64,000 bases of DNA. Origin: Luscinia megarhynchos. Taxonomy: Eukaryota; Chordata; Aves; Passeriformes; Turdidae. Under the pieces are notes generated by a model. It ran no database searches. It was given only the letters and a program-made list of their open reading frames with translations, and was not told the DNA's origin. Position numbers and translations under genes: made by a program. The stretch is taken from positions 31,537,406 through 31,601,405 of the forward strand of contig JAPFBE010000002.1 in assembly GCA_034336665.1 (NCBI GenBank). Reading direction: 5' to 3'. Shown one piece after another: positions 63,016 through 64,000 of the stretch; position 1 is the stretch's first letter; every line of letters begins with the position of its first letter.

Positions 63016-64000
63016 CATCCTTCTGCAGAACAGATGTAGGCAGTGTTTCTACCTTTTGTATTTTGCAACACAGAGTACAACTTGTGATCTGGCCCCTAGG
63101 TTTGGAGAAAGAATTATAGAAGTTTATGAAGCGTCATCAGCATCACAGTCATCCAAATGAAAATGATAGTCAACTATTCAAAGGAATAATTCATATTGCC
63201 ATATATATTAAATTCACATTCAAGTGGCAGATGTGACAGGTTGCCATGCAGAAAAAAGGTTAGCTCAGATATTTCGTATTTGTACCCACTCATGGATTGA
63301 AACATTTGGATGACTTTGTGAGAAGGACATTTGTCAGATGTGTCTGTAAAACAGGTGTCACTTCCCACTATTAGAATGATATTTCTAGACCTTCAGTGGA
63401 CTCTTCCTTTCACCTCTTCCACATTTTTGATGAATGTGTTTCCTGTGATGCCTGCTTGGTCAAAAAATGCAGAATGAAGAAGCAGCATGACATCTTTCTC
63501 CATTCTTCTTCTAGGGTTCCTTATTATTTAGACTTAGTCTTTGTTTGAGGTCACTCCTGTAGTCTCTTTTCAAAAGAGGTAGCTGAAAAAATCCAACCCT
63601 TAGGTAGTTTTTTTTTAATGTACTTTTTATGCATTTATTCTCCAAGTTATTCTTCAAGCATCTGAATGTGCAGATTTTTTGGAAGTAATCATGACTGATG
63701 AGTTCATATAAATCAGCATCTTTTATTAGGCCACTGTTTACATTTCTGGTTTTGCATTTGAAATACAGCATTTAACATGGCATAAGAAGTCAGGCTCTGA
63801 TGAAGTTCATAAGTAACTATAGAGTAAATGGCTGTTTAGAAGCATGCATTGAAATGCATGGTTATCAGAACACCACCTTCATCAATTAGTGTTTGTAGAT
63901 TGATGAGCAGCCTGAATAAATAAATTTTCTCTTCTCAGTTGTGTTTTTTTTCCCCCTCTGATGTTCAGATTTCCTCTTTCATAATATTTAAAGAACAAGA

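Larger units (their letters stand above)
59651..64000. other. AT-rich single-copy DNA, no gene seen
   Basis: No recognisable gene. It contains (TTTA)n followed by a poly-T tract at about 60182-60229 and a perfect 15-bp tandem duplication at 62986-63015. A GC-richer segment at about 62160-62320 is not identified. Open frames are at most about 103 codons. Confidence 0.55.

Overview
The window looks like vertebrate, specifically avian and probably passerine, nuclear DNA. The evidence is the repeats: CR1 LINE copies with bird-type 3' ends at five or six places, and a solo LTR at about 45.95-46.54 kb whose minus-strand start has the motif of widespread avian ERVL-type LTRs. Next to it is a second LTR-like block resembling ones common in songbirds. 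There are also two MIR-like fragments. The DNA is AT-rich. Spaced operon-like reading frames, ribosome binding sites and other prokaryotic hallmarks are absent.

I found no protein-coding gene I can support. Outside repeats, open frames are short (mostly 60-110 codons) and overlap on both strands, with no recognisable domain, as expected by chance. The longest frames (about 480-540 codons, minus strand, 30.7-32.5 kb; about 216 codons at 15.6-16.3 kb) are produced by a 50-bp minisatellite and a TATC microsatellite. The window is therefore an intergenic gene desert or the inside of a very large intron; the sequence alone cannot decide which.

Layout: 0-0.4 kb possible old retroelement remnant; 0.4-15.8 kb AT-rich single-copy DNA with a CR1 3' end (3.9 kb), a MIR-like piece (8.7 kb), a GC-richer unidentified block (11.0-11.7 kb) and an antisense CR1 tail (11.7 kb); 15.84-16.22 kb a long TATC/GATA microsatellite; 16.2-30.9 kb mostly single-copy DNA with a MIR at 25.2 kb and a GC-richer patch at 26.6-26.9 kb; 30.91-32.29 kb a 28-copy, 50-bp minisatellite; 32.3-38.6 kb single-copy DNA with a cluster of perfect short hairpins; 38.6-39.6 and 40.95-42.6 kb two antisense CR1 copies; 45.35-46.54 kb two adjacent LTR-type insertions; 46.6-64 kb AT-rich DNA with poly-T tracts, a 200-bp T/G-only stretch, a TAAT-rich motif cluster and a CA/TG palindrome.

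The best leads are the minisatellite (open in all three minus-strand frames, with linked variants showing internal block duplications), the cluster of perfect inverted repeats at 35.8-38.0 kb, and two weak exon-like signals (7.17-7.43 kb and 40.56-40.59 kb). I do not see a convincing undescribed gene system.
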